Below are positions 1-8,061 of a stretch of DNA of 33,988 nucleotides, one piece after another. How positions within the stretch are numbered: the stretch's first letter is position 1; every line of letters starts with the position of its first letter. The DNA lies in the NCBI GenBank assembly GCA_934643185.1, contig CAKUBN010000022.1:1-33988 (forward strand), given 5' to 3'. The stretch comes from an uncultured Eubacteriales bacterium (GTDB taxonomy: Bacteria > Bacillota > Clostridia > Oscillospirales > Acutalibacteraceae). A program made the translations under genes and the position numbers. The notes under the pieces were generated by a model, which was not told the origin of the DNA, made no database searches, and saw only the letters and a program-made list of their open reading frames with translations.

Positions 1-147
1 AATCTTTACGAGGTCAAGATTTTTCTCAGCCGCAAGGTTTAAAGCGTCACGGGCCGACATAATGCCGAGCTGTGCGCCGTCTGCGCCGATCACACGGATC
101 TCTTTATCGCGGATCTCTTCGTTTATCTGCAGTTCCTGTTTGCTAAT
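1..147 (-). CDS. infC: Translation initiation factor IF-3, N-terminal part (runs off the window)
   Basis: IF-3 binds the 30S subunit, keeps it free of 50S and checks start-codon and initiator-tRNA pairing. Only the first 49 codons are here; they read ISKQELQINEEIRDKEIRVI and onward through a DGAQLGIMSARDAL segment, the typical IF-3 N-domain opening. The start is the rare codon ATT (147-145): reading back in frame there are six codons and then a TGA stop (TGA TGG AGG TGC TTA ACC ATT), with no ATG, GTG or TTG between. A GAGGTG ribosome binding site (160-155) lies seven bases before the ATT. In Escherichia coli and Bacillus, infC also starts with AUU, and IF-3 uses this to repress its own translation (family knowledge). 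The gene would normally be followed by rpmI and rplT, outside this window. Confidence 0.93.
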   Translation of the reverse strand, partial: MSKQELQINEEIRDKEIRVIGADGAQLGIMSARDALNLAAEKNLDLVKI

Positions 148-199
148 GGTTAAGCACCTCCATCACGCGTGCGATAACTTGTTTTCGCGAAGCCGGCAA

Positions 200-229
200 T
201 AAAACAGCGGGCAGAGAACCTCTGCCCGC
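200..229 (-). terminator. Attenuator-like intrinsic terminator in the infC leader
   Basis: On the minus strand a perfect nine-base-pair stem GCGGGCAGA/TCTGCCCGC (229-221 with 215-207) with a five-base loop is followed by TGTTTTATT. It lies inside the leader, between the promoter and the infC start, so it would stop transcripts before infC is reached. In Bacillus subtilis the infC-rpmI-rplT operon is controlled by a leader terminator under feedback by ribosomal protein L20 (established). I infer the same type of control here; the L20-binding fold itself was not verified. A second small hairpin (CACGA/TCGTG, 249-263) lies just upstream in the leader. Confidence 0.7.
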
Positions 230-340
230 AAATCAACTCAATCAAACGCACGAATTTATCGTGATTCTTCTCGATATTGACCTGTGTCAGACGGTACTGC
301 ACGGGTGTGAGCCATAGCTCCGCTTTGTTTTCCAAATATT

Positions 341-369
341 ATATTACCACAAAGAGCGCGATCTGTCAA
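341..369 (-). promoter_or_regulatory. Sigma-A-type promoter of infC operon
   Basis: On the minus strand a perfect TTGACA (369-364) is followed after 17 bases by TAATAT (346-341). A perfect TATAAT also overlaps it at 343-338, but with a 20-base spacer. Transcription would start near position 334, giving a leader of about 190 bases before the infC ATT codon. The -35 box begins only 26 bases beyond the addA stop codon, and I see no terminator between, so read-through from addBA is also possible. Confidence 0.7.
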
Positions 370-395
370 TAGGTAAACGGGGCTTAAAAGAAATT

Positions 396-3300
396 TTATT
401 CTTTTCCCGGTGCATAAACAGGGGCATTCATATAAAAAGAGTAAAGCACGGTGTCTTTCACTTCGTTATTCATGACGCGGGTCATCGCTTCTTTGTAGAG
501 CGTGAGCTGCGGGCCGTATCGTTCCCACAATTCCTGCTTATTGTAGCACCGATCGGTCTTAAAGTCAAGGATATAAAGCGAACCGTTTTCTTCAAACATG
601 CAGTCCACTGCGCCCTGCAGGATCATCGGCTGCGCGGCATCTTCCCCGCTGAGTGTTTTATCCGTGAGTCCTGCGGGAATGGAAACGATGAACCGCTGCT
701 CTTTATAAACGCGGTCGGCATGTAAAACGCGCTGCCCGAGCGGGCCGGTAAAGAACTTTTCCACACGGGTCAGATCGACGGCGTTTGCCTGCGCTTCGGT
801 GAGATAGCTTTGCTCGATAAGGCGTTTGAGCTCCGCTTCGGGGTCTTTTGAAGCGGCGGAAAAATCCGCAAACTGCATGAAGTTGTGCAGCGCCGTGCCG
901 CGCTCTGCGGGCGTCAGTCCTTTGGCGCTCAAAAACGCCGGGCGTGAAAGTGTGGCTTCCGTTTCGGCTTGTTCTGCCGCAAGCGCGGAGGCCGCGACCT
1001 TCGTTGCAAGCTTTGTCTGTGCGGCGTAGGGATACACGAACGAAATATCCCTTTCGATGCGTGCCTTGAGCGCTTCATCGACCGGTGCGGGCGCTTCGGC
1101 TTTCGGCAGGTCGGATAAAATCTGCGGTTCACTGTATACGACGCGAATATCCCACGGCGTGTAGTGTGTGCGCAGAATGATGTCGTCATCCGCTTCGATG
1201 CGGCGGCGCAGGTCATTTCCGTTCGGGTGCCGCAGCGCACAGAGCATCAGCCACTCCGAAATGCCGGAAGCGTTGCTGACAGTGTACGGCGGCACGGTCT
1301 CCTCCTCGGTGATCTGTGCCGCAAGCTTTTGCAGGTTTGTATCGATATTTTTCACGGTGGAAAGCAGAATGAGCTTCTCTTTGGCACGGGTCATCGCGAC
1401 GTAGAACACGCGCAGCTCCTCTGCGGAAGCGCTTTCCGCCGTTGCAAGGCCGATGGCCTCGCGGATGAACGTGGTGCGGCGCACGCCGGTCTCGGGGTCT
1501 GTAAGGCGCATGCCGACACCGAGCTGTGGGTGCATGCGCAGGTCGTCTGTATCATTCACGAATTTCCGGCCGCAGCCCGCGATGATGCACACGGGAAACT
1601 CCAAGCCCTTTGATTTGTGGATGCTCATGATGCGCACGACGTTGGCGTTTTCCGAGACAACATTGGCGCTTTCCATATCGGATCGATTCTTTTTCAGGCG
1701 CTCCGCAAAGCGCACGAAGCCGGAAACGCCGCTGTACCCGTAGGCTTCGTATTCTGCCGCGTATTTTTCCAGCAGGCGAATGTTTGCAAGGCGGCTTTCT
1801 CCGCCGGGCATGGCGCGCACGATGTTCTCGTAACCGGTTTCGGTGCACAGCATATTGATAAAGCTGTCCGCAGGCATGGTGGAAGCGAGCGCTCGGAAAC
1901 GCGTCAGCGCATCGCGCACACGCACACAGCGCTCGTTTTCGGCGCGCAGAAGCGAAACGTACAACGTCTCTCCCCCGCACTCGCGGCGCAGTTGTGCCAT
2001 ATCTTCCGCTGTGAAGCCGTAAATGGGGCTCATCAAAACGGAGAGCAGCGGAATGTCTTGATCCGGGTTATCGATGACGTTTAAAAATGCCAAGATGAGC
2101 GAGACCTCCGCTGCGGCGAAAAAGCCGCCCGTGACAGCCGCCCACGTGGGAATGCCCGCATTGCGCAGATTTTCTGCATAGACAGGTGCATATTTATTGG
2201 AACTGCGCAGCAAAATGCAGAAATCGCGATATTCTATGGGACGCTCCTGACCGTTTTCCGTGACGGTGAAGCCGCTTTCCATCAGCTCGCAGATGATTTT
2301 TGCGATACGCTGCGGCTCCAGCACCTCTGCGCCCACGCCGTCGATGTCTTCCAAAAACTCCACGCGCGTTTCGCAACACGATTTTTCGGGGTACTGCGCG
2401 CCCGCCGCAAGCTTTTCATCGCCGACGTAATCGATGCCGCCGCATGTGCGGGACATGAGCTGCGTAAAAACGAAGTTGACGCTTTCCGTCACGGTTTTGC
2501 GCGAACGGAAGTTGCGGTCTAACACAATAGATGCCGGGTATGCGTCCTTTTCGCGGTCATAGCGCGGAAATTTATCTTTATAACGGATGAAAATATCCGG
2601 CATTGCCTGACGGAAGCTGTAAATACTCTGCTTTACGTCGCCCACCATAAAGCGGTTCGCGCTGTTTTGGGAAATGGATTCAAAAAGATAATCCTGTACG
2701 TCATTCGTGTCCTGATATTCGTCCGTCATGATCTCGTCAAAGCGCTCGGAAACGAGCTTTGCGGTCTCTGTGCGCCGAAATGTACCGTCTTCCTGCTCCG
2801 TTAAAAACAGTTGCAAGGCCATGTGCTCAAGATCACTGAAATCGAGCACATTTTTCTCACGCTTTTTCGCGCTGTATGTTTTCTCGAACGACTGCACGGC
2901 CAGAAACAGATAGACGACCGTGCCGGTCGTGGCGGCGATTTCTTCCGTGAATTTCTGGTCTTCCGCGTCGCCGGCAAGCTTCTGCAGTTTGCCGATTTCC
3001 TTTTTTACCATATCGCGCATGGCCTTGATGCGATCGGCACGCGGGTCTTCTCCTCTGAAAGAACCGAGCTTATCGAACGTGACGGTTAAGTCGGAAAAGC
3101 GGCAGGTTTCAGGGTCTTCCATTGCCTGCAGCTTTGCCGAAAGCTTATCGATATCCGCGCCGAGTGCCGTGCAGTACGCTTTTTCAAGGTCCGGGTCTTC
3201 TGCCGCAAGGCGGTATGCACTGTGGGAAAGCTTGATTGCGAAGTCATAGACCTCCATGATATGCTGCCGGACGACTTCGCCCCACGGTGTTTTGACCGGG

Positions 3301-3908
3301 GACTGCGTGACATCCGTCATGGCTTTTTGAATGTCCCGCATCCATTTGTCCGGAAACGGATGGCTGCGCGTGTATTCGTACATTTTGAGGATTGCGGCGG
3401 AAAGGCGGGCGTCGTTTTTGTCGCCGCCGAGCACATCCGCAAGGTCTGTCCTAAAGTTTTCGTCTTTGTACCACTCGGTCAGTACTTCGTCGAGCGATTC
3501 GGTCATCAGCTCTTCCTGTTGCTTATCGGTGATGATGGAGAAATCGGGCGAGATACCGAGCAGGTAGAAAAATTCGCGCACAATGTCCGAACAGAAGCTG
3601 TCCACCGTGCAGATGTGCGCCTGCTGCAATAAAAGCTGTTGGCGGCGCAAGCGGGTGTTTTCCGGCTGCTCCTTCATGAGTGCCAAAAGTCGCTTTTCGA
3701 TGCGGTCGCGCATTTCGGCTGCGGCGGCTTTTGTGAAGGTCACGACGAGCAGGCGGTCGGCGTCCGTAGGATGCTCCGGATCCGTCAGGCGCTCGATAAC
3801 GCGCTCCACGAGCACCGCGGTCTTGCCGGAACCCGCAGCGGCGGAGACCAGAACCGTACCGCACCGCGCTTTGATGGCGTCGAGCTGTGCGTCAGTCCAA
3901 TTCGGCAT
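396..3908 (-). CDS. addA: ATP-dependent helicase/nuclease subunit A
   Basis: AddA is the UvrD-like helicase and one of two nuclease subunits of AddAB, which resects double-strand DNA ends for RecA-dependent repair in Firmicutes. In order the protein shows Walker A SAAAGSGKT near residue 25, motif II DEYQDTN, GDVKQSIYSFRQA, the late helicase motifs SIHKSKGLEFP and FYVAMTRAKE, and a C-terminal RecB-type nuclease with GTALHNFM, GAVDCMF and ILDFKTD, holding the Asp and Asp-x-Lys catalytic residues. About 1170 residues is normal for AddA. I chose ATG at 3908 because GGGAG lies eight bases before it; an in-frame GTG at 3917 would add three residues. The start overlaps the end of addB, so translation is probably coupled. 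Nothing looks truncated. Confidence 0.96.
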   Translation of the reverse strand: MPNWTDAQLDAIKARCGTVLVSAAAGSGKTAVLVERVIERLTDPEHPTDADRLLVVTFTKAAAAEMRDRIEKRLLALMKEQPENTRLRRQQLLLQQAHICTVDSFCSDIVREFFYLLGISPDFSIITDKQQEELMTESLDEVLTEWYKDENFRTDLADVLGGDKNDARLSAAILKMYEYTRSHPFPDKWMRDIQKAMTDVTQSPVKTPWGEVVRQHIMEVYDFAIKLSHSAYRLAAEDPDLEKAYCTALGADIDKLSAKLQAMEDPETCRFSDLTVTFDKLGSFRGEDPRADRIKAMRDMVKKEIGKLQKLAGDAEDQKFTEEIAATTGTVVYLFLAVQSFEKTYSAKKREKNVLDFSDLEHMALQLFLTEQEDGTFRRTETAKLVSERFDEIMTDEYQDTNDVQDYLFESISQNSANRFMVGDVKQSIYSFRQAMPDIFIRYKDKFPRYDREKDAYPASIVLDRNFRSRKTVTESVNFVFTQLMSRTCGGIDYVGDEKLAAGAQYPEKSCCETRVEFLEDIDGVGAEVLEPQRIAKIICELMESGFTVTENGQERPIEYRDFCILLRSSNKYAPVYAENLRNAGIPTWAAVTGGFFAAAEVSLILAFLNVIDNPDQDIPLLSVLMSPIYGFTAEDMAQLRRECGGETLYVSLLRAENERCVRVRDALTRFRALASTMPADSFINMLCTETGYENIVRAMPGGESRLANIRLLEKYAAEYEAYGYSGVSGFVRFAERLKKNRSDMESANVVSENANVVRIMSIHKSKGLEFPVCIIAGCGRKFVNDTDDLRMHPQLGVGMRLTDPETGVRRTTFIREAIGLATAESASAEELRVFYVAMTRAKEKLILLSTVKNIDTNLQKLAAQITEEETVPPYTVSNASGISEWLMLCALRHPNGNDLRRRIEADDDIILRTHYTPWDIRVVYSEPQILSDLPKAEAPAPVDEALKARIERDISFVYPYAAQTKLATKVAASALAAEQAETEATLSRPAFLSAKGLTPAERGTALHNFMQFADFSAASKDPEAELKRLIEQSYLTEAQANAVDLTRVEKFFTGPLGQRVLHADRVYKEQRFIVSIPAGLTDKTLSGEDAAQPMILQGAVDCMFEENGSLYILDFKTDRCYNKQELWERYGPQLTLYKEAMTRVMNNEVKDTVLYSFYMNAPVYAPGKE

Positions 3909-6900
3909 TTTCCCCACTCCCTTTCTCTAAGTCATTTTCCATGCGCGCGAGCGCTTCGTCGTTTTTCATGCTGTTCTTTTCGGCATCATCCGCAGCGTGC
4001 TCGGAGCCGCAGACGGACGTATACGGGCACCACGCGCAGGCGTTGATATTCTGCATCAGCGGTTTTGCCATGATCTCACCGGCAGAAAGCTCCTCCGCCA
4101 TTGTTGCGATGAGACGCTCCACGTAGCGCAGGACGATCTGCAGCTCCGGCTCATTTAAAGCGGAAGCCGTACCGCTGAGTTTTCTTGTTTTGGTGAGATA
4201 AACAGGAATAAATCGACCGTTCAGACCCATTTCCATTGCATTCAAAATTTCGTTGTCCTTTAAAAGCAGGCCGTTCATGCGCAGGTTTTTTTCCACTTCC
4301 TGCTTTAGCTTATCGGCGCTTTCCGTACCGTCCGAGGTCACACTTGCAATAAACGCCGGCATGTACAAAATGCCAGCCGGGTGCAGGTCTTTATTCTGCG
4401 CGAGCGCCGCGAGGTAAATGAGCATTTGCAGACTCATGCCGTACAGGACATCGGCGAGCTTAAACTCCTTGCGGCCGGTTTTGTAATCGACGACGCGCAC
4501 ATAGGTCGTGCCGGTTTCATCTTTATACAGGTCTACGCGGTCGATGATGCCACCGACGGTGACGAGTCCGTTTTTCGTCGGGATGCGCAGCGGCGGGTAC
4601 GGCGTACCGTTTTTGAGCTCCAGCTCAAAGTGCTCCGGTCGGAATCGGCTGTGCTGCATTTCCTCCGACATATGGGCGATGAGCTTTACAGCCGTTTGCT
4701 CCATGCGGTATAAGCGGTATTTTTCGCGCGGCGAAAGCGCATCGTAGCCGCCCATATTTTCGCGGACATAGTCCATGATGCATGTGTGTACGCGCGCTTT
4801 TAAGTCGTCGGCATGCAGGTGCAGCGTTTGGATTTCTTCCGCATTGCCGAGGATCTGCTCGAACACATAGTGCATCAGGCTGCCGTATTCCAGCGCGTCG
4901 ATCTCCGCCGGGCGGCGCTCCTTTGCGCCGAGGCCATAGCGGCAGAAATATTTGAAGCGGCACTGGTGGTAAACTTCGATTTGGCTTGCGGAAAAATAAT
5001 GCCCGCCGCCAAAGTAATCGTTTGCGGTCTCCGGCGCAAGGCAAGCCGAAGCCATGCGGTCTGTGCCGCCGAGGACCTGCAAACGTCCGGCGAACTCCGG
5101 CTTTTCGCGAAAAACACTTTTTAATGTCTCGGAGACGGTCGAGTTTTCGTTGAAAAGCGAAGCCGTTTGCGAAAACGCGGCTTCCGGTGCGTTTGCGAAA
5201 AACTCCGGCGGCAGGTTTTGTGTGATTTTTAAATTCGGCAGCGCCAGCTCAACTGCGCTGATGAGCTCACCGGGCGATTTTGCCTCCTGCCCTACACTGA
5301 CGGGATACGTAAGATACAGCTTCTCCGAAGCGCCGCACAGCGCGGCGTAGGCGAGGTACTTTTCCTGTAACATGCGGTCTTCGAGCACATCGGAGACGGG
5401 CAGCTCGAGCGCAAGGAGCGTGCGGCGCTCCGGCTCGCTGAACACACCGTTTACGGACGGAATGAGTGGAAACTCGCCTTGCACGGCGCCGAGCAGGAAC
5501 ACGGCGCGCGGCGCGGACTGACGGATGCGGTCTGCGGTGCCGAATGTGATGCTGTCCATGCTCTGCGGGATGTCCGAAACATCCTCGCCGCTGACGATCT
5601 CCTTTAAGAGCCTTCCGTATTTTTCACCCGTGATGATCTGTTCACCAAGCACGCCTGCCATTTGGTCGAGTACTTCCATGAGCAAATCCCAAATGCGCAT
5701 TTGAGCGGCGGAAAGGTCATCGCGCCCGGCATTTTCGAGCGTGCGGCAAAATATCGGGAAGCTTTGCTCCAAATCAAAATCGATGAGAAGCTTATAAACG
5801 GCTTCGGAGATCTGCTCGCCGGAAGCGTGTGCGGTGCGCTCGGAGAATTTTATAAGCGGTGTGGTGACGCGCTCGCGCAGAGCGTTCAGCGTGCGCAGTG
5901 TCTCGGCCGCGGTGTCCTCCATCGGCTTACCGAAGCCGTCCGGGTGTTTTGTGAAAGGGCTGCACCAAGCGGATGCGCCGTTTAATTTCCAGGTATAAAC
6001 GTAGTTTTCAAGCTGCGCGAGCTCTTCTGCCGTAAAGCTTGTGATGCCCGTTTTCAGCATGGCGAGCACATCTTCCGAACGCCATTTGCGGCTGCCCGAA
6101 ACGATTTGAAACGCGGAGAGCACGAAGCGCATCAGCGGCTCGGCATCGACCGTGCGCGCTTCGGAAAGAAACGCCGGAATTTCCCAGCGGCGCAGCGCGG
6201 CGGCAAACAGCCGCGTGTAGCGTTCGCCGTCACGGCAGATGACGGAAATATCGCGGTAGCGGTAGCCCTCATGCAAAACAAGGTCGCGGATTTTAGCCGC
6301 GGTGAAGTCCGCTTCCTCATACGGAGAGGTCGCGCGGAAAACACACACGTTCTCAGCGGTATCTGCTTGCTGTACGTGGCCGGCGTAGGTGCTTTCCACG
6401 GCGCGAAGTGCATCGTTTTGAAAGCGATACGGCGTTTTACAGTACACAGGCGAAAGCACGCCCGTGCCGCTCTCTTTTGCAAGGCGCATCAGGCGCGAAG
6501 CGGTGCGGCGCACGGTAGAAAACAGGTCTTTGCGGCTCGTGTCGAGATCGTCGCAGCACAGTGAAACACTGACTTTTTCCGCATGGCGCAGTGCGTGGCG
6601 CAAAACGCGGTACTCCTGCACGGTGAAGCCGTCAAACGCATCGACGGCGACATAAGCATTTCGGAAAAAATCCGGATGGTCGGCCAGCAGGTCATCAAGG
6701 CGCGTCAGGTCGTCGAGCGGATCGAGATACGTCTGCGCGACGAGTGCTTCATATGTACCGTAAATGAGCGCGATCTCCCGCAGCTTGCGGGAAAGGCTAT
6801 CCTCCGCGACGGCTTCAGCGGTTTTTGTGAGCATATCAGGCTCTATGCCGCAGATTTTCATTTCGCCGACGGTGTTGAGCATGACGTCTGTCATGCGCTC

Positions 6901-7224
6901 GGCGCTTTTTTCAAATAAGGTAAGCTGATCGGTGCAGTTTTCGAGCGCCAGGGTCATCAAAATGCGTCGGCCGCCGTCCGTTAAACGCTTGCCAGCACCG
7001 CCGCCGTACTGTAAAAATGCCGCCTGCGCAAGGCGCGTGAAGCTGTATACCTGCACGCGGTTTGCGGTCTCTGCGCCGTATTCCATGAGCAGCGCGCGTT
7101 CGGATTCAAACGTGTACTGCTCCGGCACGATCAAGATCGTTTTCGGCGCGGTGCTTTCCGCAAGGCGCTTGCGCAGCAGCGTTGTTTTGCCCGTGCCGGC
7201 GCGGCCAAGAATCAATTCCAGCAT
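3892..7224 (-). CDS. addB: ATP-dependent helicase/nuclease subunit B
   Basis: AddB is the partner of AddA: an inactivated-helicase-fold subunit that recognises Chi and carries the second nuclease. The N-terminus has the Walker A LGRAGTGKTT (about residues 6-15) that is typical of AddB. The C-terminal nuclease shows ALEYGSLMHYVFEQIL, GGIIDRVDLY and VVDYKTGRKEF. The iron-sulfur cysteines that staple the nuclease domain are present, with HQCRFKYFC before the nuclease core and a CAWCPYTSVC cluster near the C-terminus. The length of 1110 residues fits the family. The ribosome binding site AGGGGA lies seven bases before the ATG. It is the first gene of the addB-addA operon; the addA start codon lies inside its last codons. 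Confidence 0.95.
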   Translation of the reverse strand: MLELILGRAGTGKTTLLRKRLAESTAPKTILIVPEQYTFESERALLMEYGAETANRVQVYSFTRLAQAAFLQYGGGAGKRLTDGGRRILMTLALENCTDQLTLFEKSAERMTDVMLNTVGEMKICGIEPDMLTKTAEAVAEDSLSRKLREIALIYGTYEALVAQTYLDPLDDLTRLDDLLADHPDFFRNAYVAVDAFDGFTVQEYRVLRHALRHAEKVSVSLCCDDLDTSRKDLFSTVRRTASRLMRLAKESGTGVLSPVYCKTPYRFQNDALRAVESTYAGHVQQADTAENVCVFRATSPYEEADFTAAKIRDLVLHEGYRYRDISVICRDGERYTRLFAAALRRWEIPAFLSEARTVDAEPLMRFVLSAFQIVSGSRKWRSEDVLAMLKTGITSFTAEELAQLENYVYTWKLNGASAWCSPFTKHPDGFGKPMEDTAAETLRTLNALRERVTTPLIKFSERTAHASGEQISEAVYKLLIDFDLEQSFPIFCRTLENAGRDDLSAAQMRIWDLLMEVLDQMAGVLGEQIITGEKYGRLLKEIVSGEDVSDIPQSMDSITFGTADRIRQSAPRAVFLLGAVQGEFPLIPSVNGVFSEPERRTLLALELPVSDVLEDRMLQEKYLAYAALCGASEKLYLTYPVSVGQEAKSPGELISAVELALPNLKITQNLPPEFFANAPEAAFSQTASLFNENSTVSETLKSVFREKPEFAGRLQVLGGTDRMASACLAPETANDYFGGGHYFSASQIEVYHQCRFKYFCRYGLGAKERRPAEIDALEYGSLMHYVFEQILGNAEEIQTLHLHADDLKARVHTCIMDYVRENMGGYDALSPREKYRLYRMEQTAVKLIAHMSEEMQHSRFRPEHFELELKNGTPYPPLRIPTKNGLVTVGGIIDRVDLYKDETGTTYVRVVDYKTGRKEFKLADVLYGMSLQMLIYLAALAQNKDLHPAGILYMPAFIASVTSDGTESADKLKQEVEKNLRMNGLLLKDNEILNAMEMGLNGRFIPVYLTKTRKLSGTASALNEPELQIVLRYVERLIATMAEELSAGEIMAKPLMQNINACAWCPYTSVCGSEHAADDAEKNSMKNDEALARMENDLEKGSGENAELD

Positions 7225-7268
7225 CGTTTATCCCCCTTTTCTTCCAGTTTAATGCGTATACTGTTCTT

Positions 7269-7297
7269 ATTTTAGCACATGTGCGTTCACGCGTCAA
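7269..7297 (-). promoter_or_regulatory. Sigma-A-type promoter for addBA, overlapping the end of spoIIR
   Basis: On the minus strand TTGACG (7297-7292), a 17-base spacer and TAAAAT (7274-7269), with an upstream TG one base before the -10 (extended -10). The -35 box lies inside the last codons of spoIIR, whose stop is at 7287. Transcription would begin near 7262, about 37 bases before addB. This gives addBA a vegetative promoter independent of the sporulation gene upstream. Confidence 0.65.
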
Positions 7298-7904
7298 AGA
7301 GTTCGCGCAGACGTGAGAAAATTTCCGCCACCTTGAATTTGACTTCGTAGCCCTCCGGCTCGCGTACGAGCGTGTCGGTGTCACTTGGCAGATCGGATAG
7401 ATCGCTTGCGCCGGGCACACACAGCGCCGGGAAGACGACGCACCACCAGTTTTTGCCCTCTGCCTTACCAAGCGAGATACGCAGTGTGCGGTAGTGCCCG
7501 GCGGGCAGCTTGAAGCTTTCATAGGTTCGGGTTGGAAAGTACATTTCGCAGATCTCCGCCTTGGCACGGTACGGGAAGCTTTCGGCTTCTAAAACGGAAT
7601 TTGCAGCAGCTTCGAGGCTTTCAAGGTGCGTGCAGAGTGCCGTGACGGCGTCGTCAAAATCTTCCGCATTGCCGTACCATTTTTTCGCTTCCGAAAGGAC
7701 GGCATCGCGCACGCGGAGCTTGACGTTCTGGTCTTCTTCCGTATTGGAATTTGCAATGACATGCAGCCGCACAATGTTCTCTTCCAGCGCGGCGCACTGG
7801 GCGGAGAAGCCGGTTAAATTCAGTAAAACGGTTAAAATGAGCCCGCACGCCATGGCGCGCAGAAGAAGCGTTCTGCTGCACAATGCTTTGATTTTGTTTT
7901 TCAT
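7287..7904 (-). CDS. spoIIR: Stage II sporulation protein R (SpoIIR)
   Basis: SpoIIR is made in the forespore under sigma-F, crosses into the intermembrane space and triggers SpoIIGA to process pro-sigma-E in the mother cell (established in Bacillus subtilis). The protein has an N-terminal signal or anchor segment (about residues 15-38, CGLILTVLLNLTGFS core) followed by the SpoIIR hallmark RLHVIANSNTEEDQ at residues 46-59 and KLRVRDAVL. Its 205 residues are close to the family norm. GGAGG lies eight bases before the ATG at 7904. It sits immediately upstream of addBA on the same strand but has its own sporulation-type promoter, so co-location with addBA need not mean shared function. Confidence 0.93.
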   Translation of the reverse strand: MKNKIKALCSRTLLLRAMACGLILTVLLNLTGFSAQCAALEENIVRLHVIANSNTEEDQNVKLRVRDAVLSEAKKWYGNAEDFDDAVTALCTHLESLEAAANSVLEAESFPYRAKAEICEMYFPTRTYESFKLPAGHYRTLRISLGKAEGKNWWCVVFPALCVPGASDLSDLPSDTDTLVREPEGYEVKFKVAEIFSRLRELFDA

Positions 7905-7964
7905 ATCATTTTCCTCCCGCCGATTTGCATCGTTTCACAAAATTTCGGTAAATTTTTCGTATAA

Positions 7965-7993
7965 AATATGGGCTGAAAATTTGCGTTTTATAC
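7965..7993 (-). promoter_or_regulatory. Putative sigma-F (or sigma-G) promoter of spoIIR
   Basis: On the minus strand GTATA (7993-7989), a 15-base spacer and GCCCATATT (7973-7965). This matches the sigma-F type pattern GYATA, about 15 bases, then G-G-N-N-A-N-A-N-T at all but one fixed position. The expected start, near 7958, is about 55 bases before the spoIIR ATG. The spacing and the gene's known forespore expression support the call, but it was found by eye. Confidence 0.5.
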
Positions 7994-8016
7994 TTTTCGC
8001 AAAGCAAAATTTTCGC

Positions 8017-8022
8017 TATACT
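8017..8022 (+). promoter_or_regulatory. Possible -10 box for the nucleoside hydrolase gene
   Basis: TATACT lies 40 bases before the start codon at 8062. The best -35 is a weak TTCGCA (7996-8001) at 15 bases. The box faces away from the spoIIR promoter in the shared 157-base divergent region. Confidence 0.3.
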
Positions 8023-8061
8023 ATATAGTAAATTACGAGTACCAAAACGGGAGGAATTTTC

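Noticed and set aside
150..335. 61-residue open frame on the minus strand inside the infC leader
   Set aside because: It starts at a TTG next to the transcription start with no room for a ribosome site and runs through the terminator stem; more likely untranslated leader.
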